Below, piece after piece: positions 1 through 7,573 of a stretch of 24,305 nucleotides of DNA. Within the stretch, counting starts at the first letter, position 1; each line of letters starts with the position of its first letter. The stretch is from positions 1-24,305 of the forward strand of contig JAZLER010000027.1 of assembly GCA_045615345.1 (NCBI GenBank), given 5' to 3'. The position numbers and the translations under genes are program-made. The notes under the pieces were generated by a model, which was given only the letters and a program-made list of their open reading frames with translations, did not search any database and was not told the DNA's origin. Source of the DNA: Fumia sp045615345 (GTDB lineage: Bacteria > Bacillota > Clostridia > Oscillospirales > Ruminococcaceae).

Positions 1-113
1 AAACCCATTTTCAGATGGTCTATTGACAGGTATGGATATTTATATTTTTCGAGCAATTTTTGGGCAAGTGCAGTTTTGCCTGTATGCGATGCTCCTGTAA
101 TTAAAATAATCAT
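1..113 (-). CDS. P-loop NTPase/kinase-like protein, 5' fragment
   Basis: Only the first 37 codons are present; the gene runs off the left edge of the window. The translation begins MIILITGASHTGKTALAQKL, a hydrophobic beta strand followed by a Walker A loop (GASHTGKT, residues 7-14, pattern GxxxxGKT) and a helix. This is the N-terminus of a P-loop NTPase of the small nucleoside or metabolite kinase kind. The start is supported by AGGTGA five bases upstream of the ATG (minus strand). Substrate and full domain make-up cannot be told from this fragment. It is in the same direction as the AraC gene upstream of it, 93 bases away. Confidence 0.7.
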   Translation of the reverse strand, partial: MIILITGASHTGKTALAQKLLEKYKYPYLSIDHLKMG

Positions 114-180
114 TATCTCACCTACAAATTCTTATTTATCGGTTAGTTATAATTTAATTGAATACTAAAGAAAATACTGA

Positions 181-197
181 AAAACTCCCGTGGTTTT
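181..197 (-). terminator. Weak possible terminator downstream of the AraC gene
   Basis: On the minus strand AAAAC and GTTTT can pair around a short G/C-rich loop and are followed by a run of T. The stem is only five to six base pairs, so this is a weak candidate. The rest of the 93-base gap between the AraC gene and the P-loop gene shows nothing else I recognise. Confidence 0.25.
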
Positions 198-206
198 GTG
201 TGTTCT

Positions 207-1028
207 TTATTTTTTTAAATAGCCTCTGGGGGAGACGCCTTTTATTTTTTTGAATACGCGCGAAAAATAAAACGGATCGGAAAAGCCTACTGATGCAGAA
301 ACTTCTGCAATAGAGAGGTTTTCGGTCTTTAAAATACTGCAGGCCTCGTTGATTCTGTAACGCATAAGAAATTGCGTGGGCGACATACCAAACTCGGAGG
401 AAAACACTCTGTAAAGATGGCTTGGGCTAATTTTCGCGGCTTTTGCTACATCTTCAATAGTAATATCACTGCTGTAATTGTAGCTTATAAACTTTGTAGC
501 CTGTTCTATGTAAAGTTTTGTGTGAATTTTCTTGGGAGGTTTTTTCTTGGATTTCTCCATCAGGATTCCCAAAAACTGATAGAGGAAACCGAGCATTTTA
601 GTCTCGCAGGCAGAGGAGTTCCCTCTTGACTCATAAATCTGCATTAAAAGCTCGGAAAGATTTTTTTCACCGATTTTCAAAACCCTTTCTTCTGAGGAGA
701 AAGGAGTAAGATTTATAAGACGGTGTGCTTCTGTACCATTAAATCCTACCCAGTAATATTCCCATGGGGAATCTTTATCGGCAGTGTATGTTACAAGCTC
801 AGAAGGTTTTATCAGGAATATGGAACCTGCAGATATTTTAAAGGTGCCTTCGGGGGTTTTGAGGGTGCCTTTACCGTCTTTTACATAGTGAAAAAGATAG
901 TGGTCCCTTATACCCGGTCCCCATGAATGCTCAGGTTCGCAACGCTGAAATCCGACATTATAGACACTTAATGATATGTTTTCCTGATTTGAAGTTTTGT
1001 AAGAATATTTATAAGTGTTTTTATCCAT
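207..1028 (-). CDS. AraC-family transcriptional regulator (cupin sensor + HTH)
   Basis: The 273-residue protein has the usual AraC layout. An N-terminal cupin-like sensor half (about residues 15-150, with HYVKDGKGTL and SAGSIFLIKPSELVTY) precedes two helix-turn-helix motifs in the last 100 residues (IEDVAKAAKISPSHLYRVF, then IAEVSASVGFSDPFYFSRVF). The family signature GVSPRGY sits just before the C-terminus. The protein is cytoplasmic and binds DNA. The start ATG follows AAAGGGAG. It is divergent from galK-galT across 143 bases holding one promoter for each direction, so it most likely regulates galactose use, and its effector would be a sugar or sugar phosphate. That role is inferred from position only. 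Confidence 0.85.
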   Translation of the reverse strand: MDKNTYKYSYKTSNQENISLSVYNVGFQRCEPEHSWGPGIRDHYLFHYVKDGKGTLKTPEGTFKISAGSIFLIKPSELVTYTADKDSPWEYYWVGFNGTEAHRLINLTPFSSEERVLKIGEKNLSELLMQIYESRGNSSACETKMLGFLYQFLGILMEKSKKKPPKKIHTKLYIEQATKFISYNYSSDITIEDVAKAAKISPSHLYRVFSSEFGMSPTQFLMRYRINEACSILKTENLSIAEVSASVGFSDPFYFSRVFKKIKGVSPRGYLKK

Positions 1029-1049
1029 AGCACCACTCCCTTTAATTCT

Positions 1050-1078
1050 ATTTTATATTAAAAGTTTTTAAAATGCAA
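1050..1078 (-). promoter_or_regulatory. Promoter for the AraC-family gene
   Basis: Read on the minus strand, -35 TTGCAT (1078-1073) and -10 TAAAAT (1055-1050) are separated by exactly 17 bases, about 20 bases before the start codon at 1028. It lies back to back with the galK promoter in the same intergenic region. Confidence 0.6.
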
Positions 1079-1110
1079 GATAAATCCATATTTTTTATAT
1101 TATAAAATCA

Positions 1111-1139
1111 TTGAAATTTCCGTTAATATGGTGTATTCT
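1111..1139 (+). promoter_or_regulatory. Promoter of galK-galT
   Basis: -35 TTGAAA (1111-1116), 17-base spacer, -10 TATTCT (1134-1139). Transcription would start near 1146, giving a leader of about 26 bases with GGGAG just before the galK ATG. The 32 bases between this and the divergent AraC promoter are very AT-rich; no clear operator repeat was seen. Confidence 0.6.
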
Positions 1140-1171
1140 AAAAGTGAAATAAATTTCAGGGAGATGAATTT

Positions 1172-2452
1172 ATGCAGTATAACCTTCTCAAAAAAGAAAT
1201 TGAAAATGGTGCAATTAATGCAACTCTTGCATATCTTTACGGCGAGAACAATGTAGAAACTCAGAAAAACCGCTATCTTGAAGCACTTTGTGAGTTTGCA
1301 AAAATATTTGGTGATGACCGTGATGTTGAAATTTATTCTGCTCCCGGACGCACCGAGGTATCTGGCAACCACACTGACCACAACGCAGGCAGAGTACTTG
1401 CTGCAAGTGTAAACCTTGATGTTATTGCGATTGTTTCAAAGACTTCTGATAATACTGTGCGTTTGCAGTCAAAGGGTTATCCTATGGACACAGTTTCTTT
1501 TGATGACCTTGAGGTGCGTGAAGAAGAGATAAATAAATCTGCTTCTCTTATCCGCGGTGTTGCGAAAAAATTCACTCTCGAAGGATATAAAATCGGCGGA
1601 TTTGATGCTTATACCACTTCAAATGTATTGAAGGGTTCAGGGCTCAGCTCCTCTGCAGCTTTTGAAGTTTTGGTAGGAACTGTTTTAAGCTATGTTTATA
1701 ACGAAGGTACAGTTTCTCCTGTTGATATTGCGAAATACGCGCAGTATGCTGAAAATGTTTACTTTGGTAAACCCAGTGGCCTTATGGACCAGATGGCATC
1801 TTCTGTCGGCGGTATGATTACTATTGATTTTTCTGATGCCGAAAAACCGATTATTGAAAAGGTTGAGTTTGATTTTGATGCACTTAACTGTGCACTCTGT
1901 ATTGTAGATACAGGCGGAAACCACGCCGATTTAACAAACGAATATGCGGCAATTCCTAATGAAATGAAAGAAGTAGCTTCACTTTTCGGTAAAAAGGTTC
2001 TCCGTGGTGTAACAATGGAAGATTTGCTTTCAAAGGTGAAAGAAATCCGTGAAAAATGCGGCGACAGAGCTTTACTTCGTTCAATGCATTTTATTTCCGA
2101 GAATGAAAGAGTAGGGGATATTGTCGATGCGCTTAAAGGAAAAGATTATGATAAGTTCTTAAATCTTTTAACTGTTTCAGGCAATTCTTCTTTCAGATAT
2201 CTGCAGAATGTTTATGCGAATATCGCCCCAAAAGAACAGGGACTTTCAGTAGCCCTATTTATGTCCGAAAGATTTTTACAGGGTGAAGGTGCTACAAGAG
2301 TTCACGGCGGTGGCTTTGGTGGTACTACATTTAACCTTGTACCCACTGAAAAAGTAGAAGAGTTTAAAGCGATGATGGAAAATGTTTTTGGCGAAGGTTG
2401 TTGCCATATTCTTTCTATCCGTCCTGTCGGCGGAACTCAAATCATTAAATAA
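1172..2452 (+). CDS. galK: Galactokinase
   Basis: Galactokinase phosphorylates alpha-D-galactose with ATP to galactose-1-phosphate, the first committed Leloir step in the cytoplasm. The three GHMP kinase motifs are present: GRTEVSGNHTDHNAGRVLA at 59-77 (galactokinase signature), the ATP-binding loop GLSSSAA at 157-163, and VHGGGFGGTTF near the C-terminus. At 426 residues it is longer than the roughly 390 of the E. coli enzyme. The extra length is an N-terminal extension of about 30 residues before the signature, and the signature reads GNHTDH in place of GEHTDY; I believe this is a variant shared by clostridial galactokinases. The start follows GGGAG. galT begins 12 bases after the stop, behind its own AAGGAG, so the two are co-transcribed. 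Confidence 0.93.
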   Translation: MQYNLLKKEIENGAINATLAYLYGENNVETQKNRYLEALCEFAKIFGDDRDVEIYSAPGRTEVSGNHTDHNAGRVLAASVNLDVIAIVSKTSDNTVRLQSKGYPMDTVSFDDLEVREEEINKSASLIRGVAKKFTLEGYKIGGFDAYTTSNVLKGSGLSSSAAFEVLVGTVLSYVYNEGTVSPVDIAKYAQYAENVYFGKPSGLMDQMASSVGGMITIDFSDAEKPIIEKVEFDFDALNCALCIVDTGGNHADLTNEYAAIPNEMKEVASLFGKKVLRGVTMEDLLSKVKEIREKCGDRALLRSMHFISENERVGDIVDALKGKDYDKFLNLLTVSGNSSFRYLQNVYANIAPKEQGLSVALFMSERFLQGEGATRVHGGGFGGTTFNLVPTEKVEEFKAMMENVFGEGCCHILSIRPVGGTQIIK

Positions 2453-2464
2453 GGAGTAACAAAA

Positions 2465-3436
2465 ATGGCTGAATTAAGATATAATCCCTTAACACGCGAC
2501 TGGACAATGGTGGCTTCTCATCGTCAGAATCGTCCACAGATGCCTAAAGACTGGTGCCCTTTCTGCCCCGGTTCAGGAAAAGTTCCCGATGAAGGTTTTG
2601 AAGTGCTTCGCTATCCTAACGATTTTCCTGCACTTTCCCAGAACCCTCCCAAAGAGGATGATGTGGCAACCGATTTGTTTAAGGTACGCCCTGCGTATGG
2701 TAAGTGCGAAGTAATTCTGTACTCTGATAAGCACGAGGCTTATCTCAAAGATTTGACAGATGAGCATGCACATAAGCTTGCATATCTCTGGAAAGAATGC
2801 TTTGAGGATTTTTCTGCTGACGAAAAAATCAAATATGTTTTCATTTTCGAAAACCGAGGTGATGTTGTAGGCGTTACAATGCCTCACCCCCACGGTCAGG
2901 TTTATGGTTACTCTTTCGTTCCCAAGCGTTTGAACGAAGAAGTAGCATCTGCCAAGGATTTTAAAGCTGAAAACGGCAAATGCCTTTTCTGTGCTTTGAT
3001 GGAAGAAGAAATCAAAGACTCAAGAAGAATTATCTTTGAAAACGAGCATTTTATCGTTTACCTTCCTTTCTTTGAACCCGTTACATATGGTGTTCAGGTT
3101 ACTGCAAAACGCCACGTTACCGATTTGTCACAGATGACAGATGAGGAAATCTGTGCTTTGGGTGAAATAACACGCGATGTTGCAGGTATGTACGATGCAC
3201 TTTTTGACAAAGCTTTCCCCTATATGATGTGTATGCATAACGCGCCCGTGAATGATGGTGACCATTCTGAGTTCCATTTCCACATTGAGTATTATCCTCC
3301 CATGCGTTCTGCCGACAAACAGCAGTTCTTTGCATCTTCCGAAACAGGTGCATGGGCTTGGTGTAATCCAACTTGCCCTGAAGATAAGGCAGAGGAACTC
3401 CGTGTGGCATATAAAAAATATCTTGAATCCAAATAA
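2465..3436 (+). CDS. galT: Galactose-1-phosphate uridylyltransferase, class I
   Basis: GalT exchanges UMP between UDP-glucose and galactose-1-phosphate, giving UDP-galactose and glucose-1-phosphate. The HIT-family active site is MPHPHGQVYG, with the nucleophile in H141-P-H143. A probable metal-binding pair CPFC lies at residues 31-34, and a C-terminal HFHIEYYPP strand completes the two-lobed class I fold. The length of 323 residues is close to the class I norm. Clostridia often carry the unrelated class II GalT, so the class I type is worth noting. The ATG follows AAGGAGTAACAAAA. It is the last gene of the gal operon, closed by a terminator directly after the stop. No galE or galM is visible nearby. 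Confidence 0.93.
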   Translation: MAELRYNPLTRDWTMVASHRQNRPQMPKDWCPFCPGSGKVPDEGFEVLRYPNDFPALSQNPPKEDDVATDLFKVRPAYGKCEVILYSDKHEAYLKDLTDEHAHKLAYLWKECFEDFSADEKIKYVFIFENRGDVVGVTMPHPHGQVYGYSFVPKRLNEEVASAKDFKAENGKCLFCALMEEEIKDSRRIIFENEHFIVYLPFFEPVTYGVQVTAKRHVTDLSQMTDEEICALGEITRDVAGMYDALFDKAFPYMMCMHNAPVNDGDHSEFHFHIEYYPPMRSADKQQFFASSETGAWAWCNPTCPEDKAEELRVAYKKYLESK

Positions 3437-3438
3437 TT

Positions 3439-3463
3439 AAAGAGGGCGTTTGCCCTCTTTTTT
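3439..3463 (+). terminator. Rho-independent terminator of galK-galT
   Basis: AAAGAGGGC (3439-3447) pairs perfectly with GCCCTCTTT (3452-3460) around a GTTT loop and runs into six T. It ends the gal operon three bases before the -35 box of the next unit. Confidence 0.9.
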
Positions 3464-3465
3464 AT

Positions 3466-3494
3466 TTGCCAAAACTCAGATTTTTTTGTATAAT
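3466..3494 (+). promoter_or_regulatory. Promoter of the radical SAM-ABC exporter-radical SAM operon
   Basis: -35 TTGCCA (3466-3471), 17-base spacer, consensus -10 TATAAT (3489-3494). The predicted transcript start, about 3500-3502, falls just before the ribosome binding site GGGAGGTGA (3501-3509). This rules out the in-frame TTG at 3466 as a start and gives a very short leader. Confidence 0.75.
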
Positions 3495-3513
3495 AAGATT
3501 GGGAGGTGACAGT

Positions 3514-4386
3514 ATGAGTGAATGCACACTTTGTCCGAAGAAATGCAATGCGGACAGAATCAAAAACAAAGGCTTCTGCGGTGCAACCGATAAAATAAAG
3601 GTGGCAAGAGCGGCATTGCACTTTTGGGAGGAACCTTGTATCTCGGGTGATAAGGGTTCGGGTACTGTGTTTTTTTCATACTGTCCTTTAAAATGTGTTT
3701 ACTGTCAGAATTTTGATATAAGTAGGGGAAATGCCGGAAAGGAAATTACCACAGAAAGATTGTCGCAGATTTTCCTTGAACTTGAGCAAAAAGGTGCTCA
3801 TAATATAAACCTTGTAACCCCTACTCATTATGCAACCGAAATTATAAAAGCATTAAAGCTTGCGAAGGATTTAAAAATCCCCGTTGTTTATAACACGAGC
3901 GGATACGAAAGTGTTGAAACTTTAAAGCTTTTAAAAGGTTTTGTTGATATATATCTTGTGGATTTCAAGTATATGGACAAGGAGTTAGCAAAAAAATATT
4001 CAAAAGTCCCCGATTACCCTGATGTTGCAAAAAAAGCAGTTAGAGAAATGGTAAATCAGGTGGGTGAAGCAGAATTTAAAGATGGCATTATGCAAAAAGG
4101 CGTAATTGTGCGGCATCTTTTATTGCCCTCACATCTTGACGATTCAAAAGAGATACTTAAATATCTTTTTGACAGCTATGGAAACGAAATTTTTTATAGT
4201 TTAATGAGCCAGTATACCCCCGTAAGGGAAACCGGATATGCGTGTCTTAACAGAAAAGTAACCGAGGAAGAATACGAAAGCTTAGTGGATTTTGCAGTTG
4301 ACCTTGGAATAGAAAACGGATTTATTCAGGAGGGTGAAGCTTCGAGTGAAAGCTTTATACCACAGTTTGATAACGAAGGAGTTTAA
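3514..4386 (+). CDS. Radical SAM protein, PflA/PflX-like (COG1313 type)
   Basis: The 290-residue protein opens with a cysteine-rich segment CTLCPKKCNADR (residues 4-15), then GFCG. The radical SAM cluster motif is CPLKCVYC, Cys57-x3-Cys61-x2-Cys64, which would hold a 4Fe-4S cluster that cleaves S-adenosylmethionine. This arrangement matches the uncharacterised PflX branch, related to pyruvate formate-lyase activating enzyme but lacking a known partner. The start at 3514 was chosen because it has GGGAGGTGA five bases upstream and lies downstream of the promoter. The next gene's AAGGAG overlaps the last codons of this one, so translation is probably coupled. No glycyl-radical enzyme is visible in the window, so the substrate is unknown. 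Confidence 0.8.
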   Translation: MSECTLCPKKCNADRIKNKGFCGATDKIKVARAALHFWEEPCISGDKGSGTVFFSYCPLKCVYCQNFDISRGNAGKEITTERLSQIFLELEQKGAHNINLVTPTHYATEIIKALKLAKDLKIPVVYNTSGYESVETLKLLKGFVDIYLVDFKYMDKELAKKYSKVPDYPDVAKKAVREMVNQVGEAEFKDGIMQKGVIVRHLLLPSHLDDSKEILKYLFDSYGNEIFYSLMSQYTPVRETGYACLNRKVTEEEYESLVDFAVDLGIENGFIQEGEASSESFIPQFDNEGV

Positions 4387-4388
4387 AT

Positions 4389-6107
4389 ATGATAAGAAAA
4401 TTTATAAGGTACTATAAACCCCACAGAAAGCTTTTTTTCTGGGATATGTTTTGTGCGTTGATAGTTGCGGTTGCAGACCTTTTTTACCCTGTAATCGCTA
4501 AAAATATGATAAACGACTATGTCCCCAACAAAAATTTAAGACTTCTCATTGTCTGGGGCGTGGTTTTGCTTTTTATTTATATCTTAAAAGCAGGGCTTAA
4601 TTATTTTATTCAGTACTACGGGCATATTGTCGGTGTCCGTATTCAGGCTGATATGCGAAGGGATATTTTTAAGCGTTTGCAAAAACTTCCACTTTCTTTC
4701 TTTGACGAAAACAAAACAGGTACCATTATGTCAAGGATTATAAACGACCTTATGGATATCTCGGAACTTGCACATCACGGCCCCGAGGATTTATTCTTGT
4801 CGGTGGTACTTTTAATCGGATCTTTTGTGATGCTCGCAACTATAAATTTGCAACTTACTATAATAGTATTCTGCCTTTTACCGATTATCGTTTTCTTTAC
4901 TGTTAAAATGCGAAGAAATATGCACGATGCTTTCCTTAAAACAAGGGAAAAAGTAGGCGAGATCAACGCGAGTTTAGAAAATTCCATATCGGGCATCAGG
5001 GTTTCAAGAGCGTATAACTGCAGTGAGCACGAGGAGAAGAAATTCCAAAAATATAACGATGAATTTCAGTTGGCACGCGCGGCTGCCTATAAGGTTATGG
5101 GGATATTTTTCTCGGGAATGTCCTTTTTTATGGATGTTTTATATCTGATTGTGCTTGTAGCGGGTGGACTCTTTTTCTACTACGGCAAAATTGATGTCGG
5201 CGAATTTGCGGCATATCTTCTTTACATCAATATGTTTTTAAATCCCGTAAGAAAGCTTGTATCCTTCTTCGAACAGCTTCAGAATGGTATGACGGGATTC
5301 AAGCGTTTTGAGGATATTATGAACGAAAAAGAAGAACCCGAAAACGAAAACGCAATTGATGTTGACAAACTCGAGGGTATTATTGATTTTGAAAATGTAA
5401 GCTTCAGTTATGCAAAGGATTCTGAAAAACTCGTTATAGATAACCTTTCGATGCATATTGAAAAGGGCAAAAAGGTAGCGCTTGTTGGTCCCTCTGGCGG
5501 CGGTAAAACTACACTTTGCCACCTTATTCCAAGATTTTATGAAGTAAGTGACGGTAAAATTTCTATCGATAACTACGATATTACCGAGCTTTCGAGAAAC
5601 TCTCTCAGAAAAAATATCGGTATTGTGGCTCAGGAGGTTTTCCTTTTTACGGGTACTATTAAAGAAAATATTGCTTACGGAAACCTTGATGCAACCGATG
5701 AAGAAATCATCGAAGCCGCTAAAAAAGCTAACATCCACGACTTTATTTTAACAACCGAAAACGGTTATGATACTTATGTGGGCGAACGCGGTGTCAAGCT
5801 TTCGGGCGGTCAGAAACAGAGAATTTCCATTGCGAGAGCTTTCCTTAAAAATCCGCCCATCTTAATTCTTGATGAGGCGACTTCAGCTCTTGATAACGCA
5901 ACCGAAATGCTTATTCAGGAATCTTTGGAAGAACTTTCTGTGGGAAGAACTCTGCTTGTCGTGGCACATCGCCTTTCCACCATCAAGAATGCAGACGAGA
6001 TTATCGTTATAACCGATAAGGGTATCGAAGAACGCGGAACACATAACGAACTTATTGAAAAGAATGGTATTTATGCCGAACTTTATAAATATCAGTTTAA
6101 AAATTAG
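4389..6107 (+). CDS. ABC exporter, fused membrane and ATPase domains
   Basis: The 572-residue half-transporter has an N-terminal six-helix exporter domain (about 1-310) and a C-terminal ATPase domain (about 330-572). The ATPase has Walker A GPSGGGKTT (367-375), Q-loop AQEVFLF, signature LSGGQKQR (from 471), Walker B ILILDEATSALD and the H-loop AHRLST, so every catalytic element is intact. It would sit in the cytoplasmic membrane as a homodimer, since no partner half is next to it, and export lipids, peptides or drugs. The substrate cannot be read from the sequence. It starts two bases after the upstream stop, with AAGGAG inside that gene. Confidence 0.92.
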   Translation: MIRKFIRYYKPHRKLFFWDMFCALIVAVADLFYPVIAKNMINDYVPNKNLRLLIVWGVVLLFIYILKAGLNYFIQYYGHIVGVRIQADMRRDIFKRLQKLPLSFFDENKTGTIMSRIINDLMDISELAHHGPEDLFLSVVLLIGSFVMLATINLQLTIIVFCLLPIIVFFTVKMRRNMHDAFLKTREKVGEINASLENSISGIRVSRAYNCSEHEEKKFQKYNDEFQLARAAAYKVMGIFFSGMSFFMDVLYLIVLVAGGLFFYYGKIDVGEFAAYLLYINMFLNPVRKLVSFFEQLQNGMTGFKRFEDIMNEKEEPENENAIDVDKLEGIIDFENVSFSYAKDSEKLVIDNLSMHIEKGKKVALVGPSGGGKTTLCHLIPRFYEVSDGKISIDNYDITELSRNSLRKNIGIVAQEVFLFTGTIKENIAYGNLDATDEEIIEAAKKANIHDFILTTENGYDTYVGERGVKLSGGQKQRISIARAFLKNPPILILDEATSALDNATEMLIQESLEELSVGRTLLVVAHRLSTIKNADEIIVITDKGIEERGTHNELIEKNGIYAELYKYQFKN

Positions 6108-6115
6108 GGGACAAT

Positions 6116-7063
6116 ATGAAACACAATAATCCTTTTGAAAAAAGTCTTGCAAATAAAAGATATTATACCTGGGACTACCATTTAAAAGAAAAATTCGGCG
6201 GCAAGGTGTTTAAAGTTTCCCTTGACGGCGGTTTTTCCTGCCCGAATATTGACGGCAGTAAAGGAAGTGGCGGTTGTACCTATTGCGCCTATTCCTTTAA
6301 AAGGCAGACCCCCGATGATTTGCTCACACAGTTTAAAAATGGTGTTGATATGCTTCATAAAAAATGGCCCGATGCCGATAAATATATCCCGTATTTTCAG
6401 GCGAATACCAATACCTATGCACCACTTTCTGAACTGAAAGCAAAGTACGAAGCTGTTCTTTCTCAGGAAGGGGTAGTGGGTTTGAGCATTGCCACAAGGG
6501 CTGATGCGCTTCCTGATGACGTGCTTGATTATCTTTTTGAGCTTAACAAAAAAACCTACCTTATTGTGGAACTCGGGCTTCAGTCAATCCATGATGTGAC
6601 TGCAAAAAGGATTAACCGCGGTCATGATTATAAATGCTTCTTAGAGGGGGTTAAAAAGCTTAATGACAGAAATATCCCAGTTTGCGTTCATATTATAAAT
6701 GGACTTCCCGGGGAAAGTTATGAAATGATGATGGAAACGGTTAAGGTAGTTTCAAAGCTTGATATCCATTGTATCAAAATCCACCTTTTGCATATTATCA
6801 AAGGAACAAAAATGGCAGAGGAATTTGCAAACGGCGAGTTTAAGGAAATGGAGCTTTCCGATTATGTGAAATTGGTCTGCGACCAGCTTGAACTTTTACC
6901 ACCCGATGTCGTAGTACAAAGGGTGACAGGTGATGGGTTAAAAGACAGCCTTATTGCCCCCTTATGGAGCCTTAAAAAATTCGTTGTTATGAACGAAATT
7001 GACAAAGAACTTCAAAGACGCAACAGTTATCAGGGGAAATATTATGGAGTACAAAAACCGTAA
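6116..7063 (+). CDS. Radical SAM protein, YhcC/TIGR01212 family
   Basis: The 315-residue protein carries CPNIDGSKGSGGCTYC at residues 42-57, the C-x11-C-x2-C cluster motif typical of the YhcC branch of radical SAM proteins (related to Elp3). Further family features are VGLSIATRADAL and LIVELGLQSIHD in the barrel and HIINGLPGES. Members are cytoplasmic 4Fe-4S enzymes and have been linked to tRNA or sulfur chemistry; the reaction is not established. The start follows AGGGGACAAT, eight bases after the ABC exporter stop, so it belongs to the same operon. The C-terminus ends in the usual RR-x-SYQGKYY region, so the gene is whole. Its last 20 bases overlap the start of the transposase gene. Confidence 0.87.
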   Translation: MKHNNPFEKSLANKRYYTWDYHLKEKFGGKVFKVSLDGGFSCPNIDGSKGSGGCTYCAYSFKRQTPDDLLTQFKNGVDMLHKKWPDADKYIPYFQANTNTYAPLSELKAKYEAVLSQEGVVGLSIATRADALPDDVLDYLFELNKKTYLIVELGLQSIHDVTAKRINRGHDYKCFLEGVKKLNDRNIPVCVHIINGLPGESYEMMMETVKVVSKLDIHCIKIHLLHIIKGTKMAEEFANGEFKEMELSDYVKLVCDQLELLPPDVVVQRVTGDGLKDSLIAPLWSLKKFVVMNEIDKELQRRNSYQGKYYGVQKP

Positions 7064-7541
7064 AAATACAAGATTAAAAGATTACGATTATTCTCAAAAT
7101 GGGTGCTATTTCGTAACGATATGTACCCATAATCGACAATGTTTATTTGAAATACCTATCGTAGGGAACGACCTGTGTGTCGTTCCGTCAAAAATGCCAC
7201 AAAATAAAATTGTTGAAAAATGGTTATTTGAATTGCAAAATAAATACAATGTGAAAATAGATCGATATGTTATTATGCGTGATCATATTCATTTTATATT
7301 GATTATCAACACGGAACGACACACAGGTCGTTCCCTACCGGATATGATGCAATGGTTTAAAACCATGACAACAAATGAATATATAAAATGCGTTAAAGAA
7401 AACACATTAAAACCATTCAATAAAAAATTATGGCAAAAATCATATTACGACCACATTATCCGTGATGAGGAAGATTATATTACAAGATGCAATTACATTG
7501 AAAACAATCCATTAAAATATGTGGTTGAAAACAATTTATAA
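7044..7541 (+). CDS. REP-associated tyrosine transposase (RAYT, IS200-like Y1)
   Basis: This 165-residue protein belongs to the RAYT/TnpA_REP branch of HUH single-strand DNA nucleases. It has the N-terminal strand GCYFVTICTHNRQCLF, the HUH motif RDHIHFIL (His81, His83), a probable catalytic tyrosine near Tyr113, and the strongly conserved tail LWQKSYYDHIIRDEEDY...YIENNPLKY. RAYTs act on short palindromes scattered in their host genome. The start at 7044 follows CAGGGG and overlaps the previous gene by 20 bases. Two 28-base inverted copies of a palindrome sit inside the reading frame, coding residues 40-49 and 90-99 on either side of the HUH motif. No second IS end was identified, so this is a stand-alone gene and not a complete IS. 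Confidence 0.88.
   Translation: MEYKNRKNTRLKDYDYSQNGCYFVTICTHNRQCLFEIPIVGNDLCVVPSKMPQNKIVEKWLFELQNKYNVKIDRYVIMRDHIHFILIINTERHTGRSLPDMMQWFKTMTTNEYIKCVKENTLKPFNKKLWQKSYYDHIIRDEEDYITRCNYIENNPLKYVVENNL
7161..7188 (+). repeat. RAYT-internal palindrome, left copy of inverted pair
   Basis: This 28-base segment is the exact reverse complement of 7311-7338. It also folds on itself: GGAACGAC (7165-7172), loop CTGTGT, GTCGTTCC (7179-7186), a perfect eight-base-pair stem. It is read through in frame by the RAYT gene as residues 40-49, between the first strand and the HUH motif. It has the form expected of a REP-like element. Confidence 0.85.
7311..7338 (-). repeat. RAYT-internal palindrome, right copy of inverted pair
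   Basis: Exact 28-base inverted copy of 7161-7188, with the same eight-base-pair hairpin (7313-7320 with 7327-7334, loop ACACAG). It codes residues 90-99 of the RAYT, just after the HUH motif. The two copies are separated by 122 bases and could also pair with each other as a 28-base-pair stem. Confidence 0.85.
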
Positions 7542-7573
7542 GCAATGACAATCTTGATAAAAGGGGAAAAATT

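Noticed and set aside
3466..3513. Upstream TTG start for the PflX-type gene (16 extra residues)
   Set aside because: This stretch contains the promoter -35 and -10 boxes, so it is not transcribed; the ATG at 3514 has a strong ribosome binding site.
5238..5738. 166-codon minus-strand open frame inside the ABC exporter gene
   Set aside because: It is antisense to the ATPase domain, whose motifs are all intact, and its residue make-up (F, I, N-rich) is typical of a shadow frame.
6999..7043. Longer N-terminus for the RAYT protein
   Set aside because: It would lie deep inside the YhcC-type gene and lacks a ribosome binding site; ATG 7044 has CAGGGG and gives the usual family start and length.
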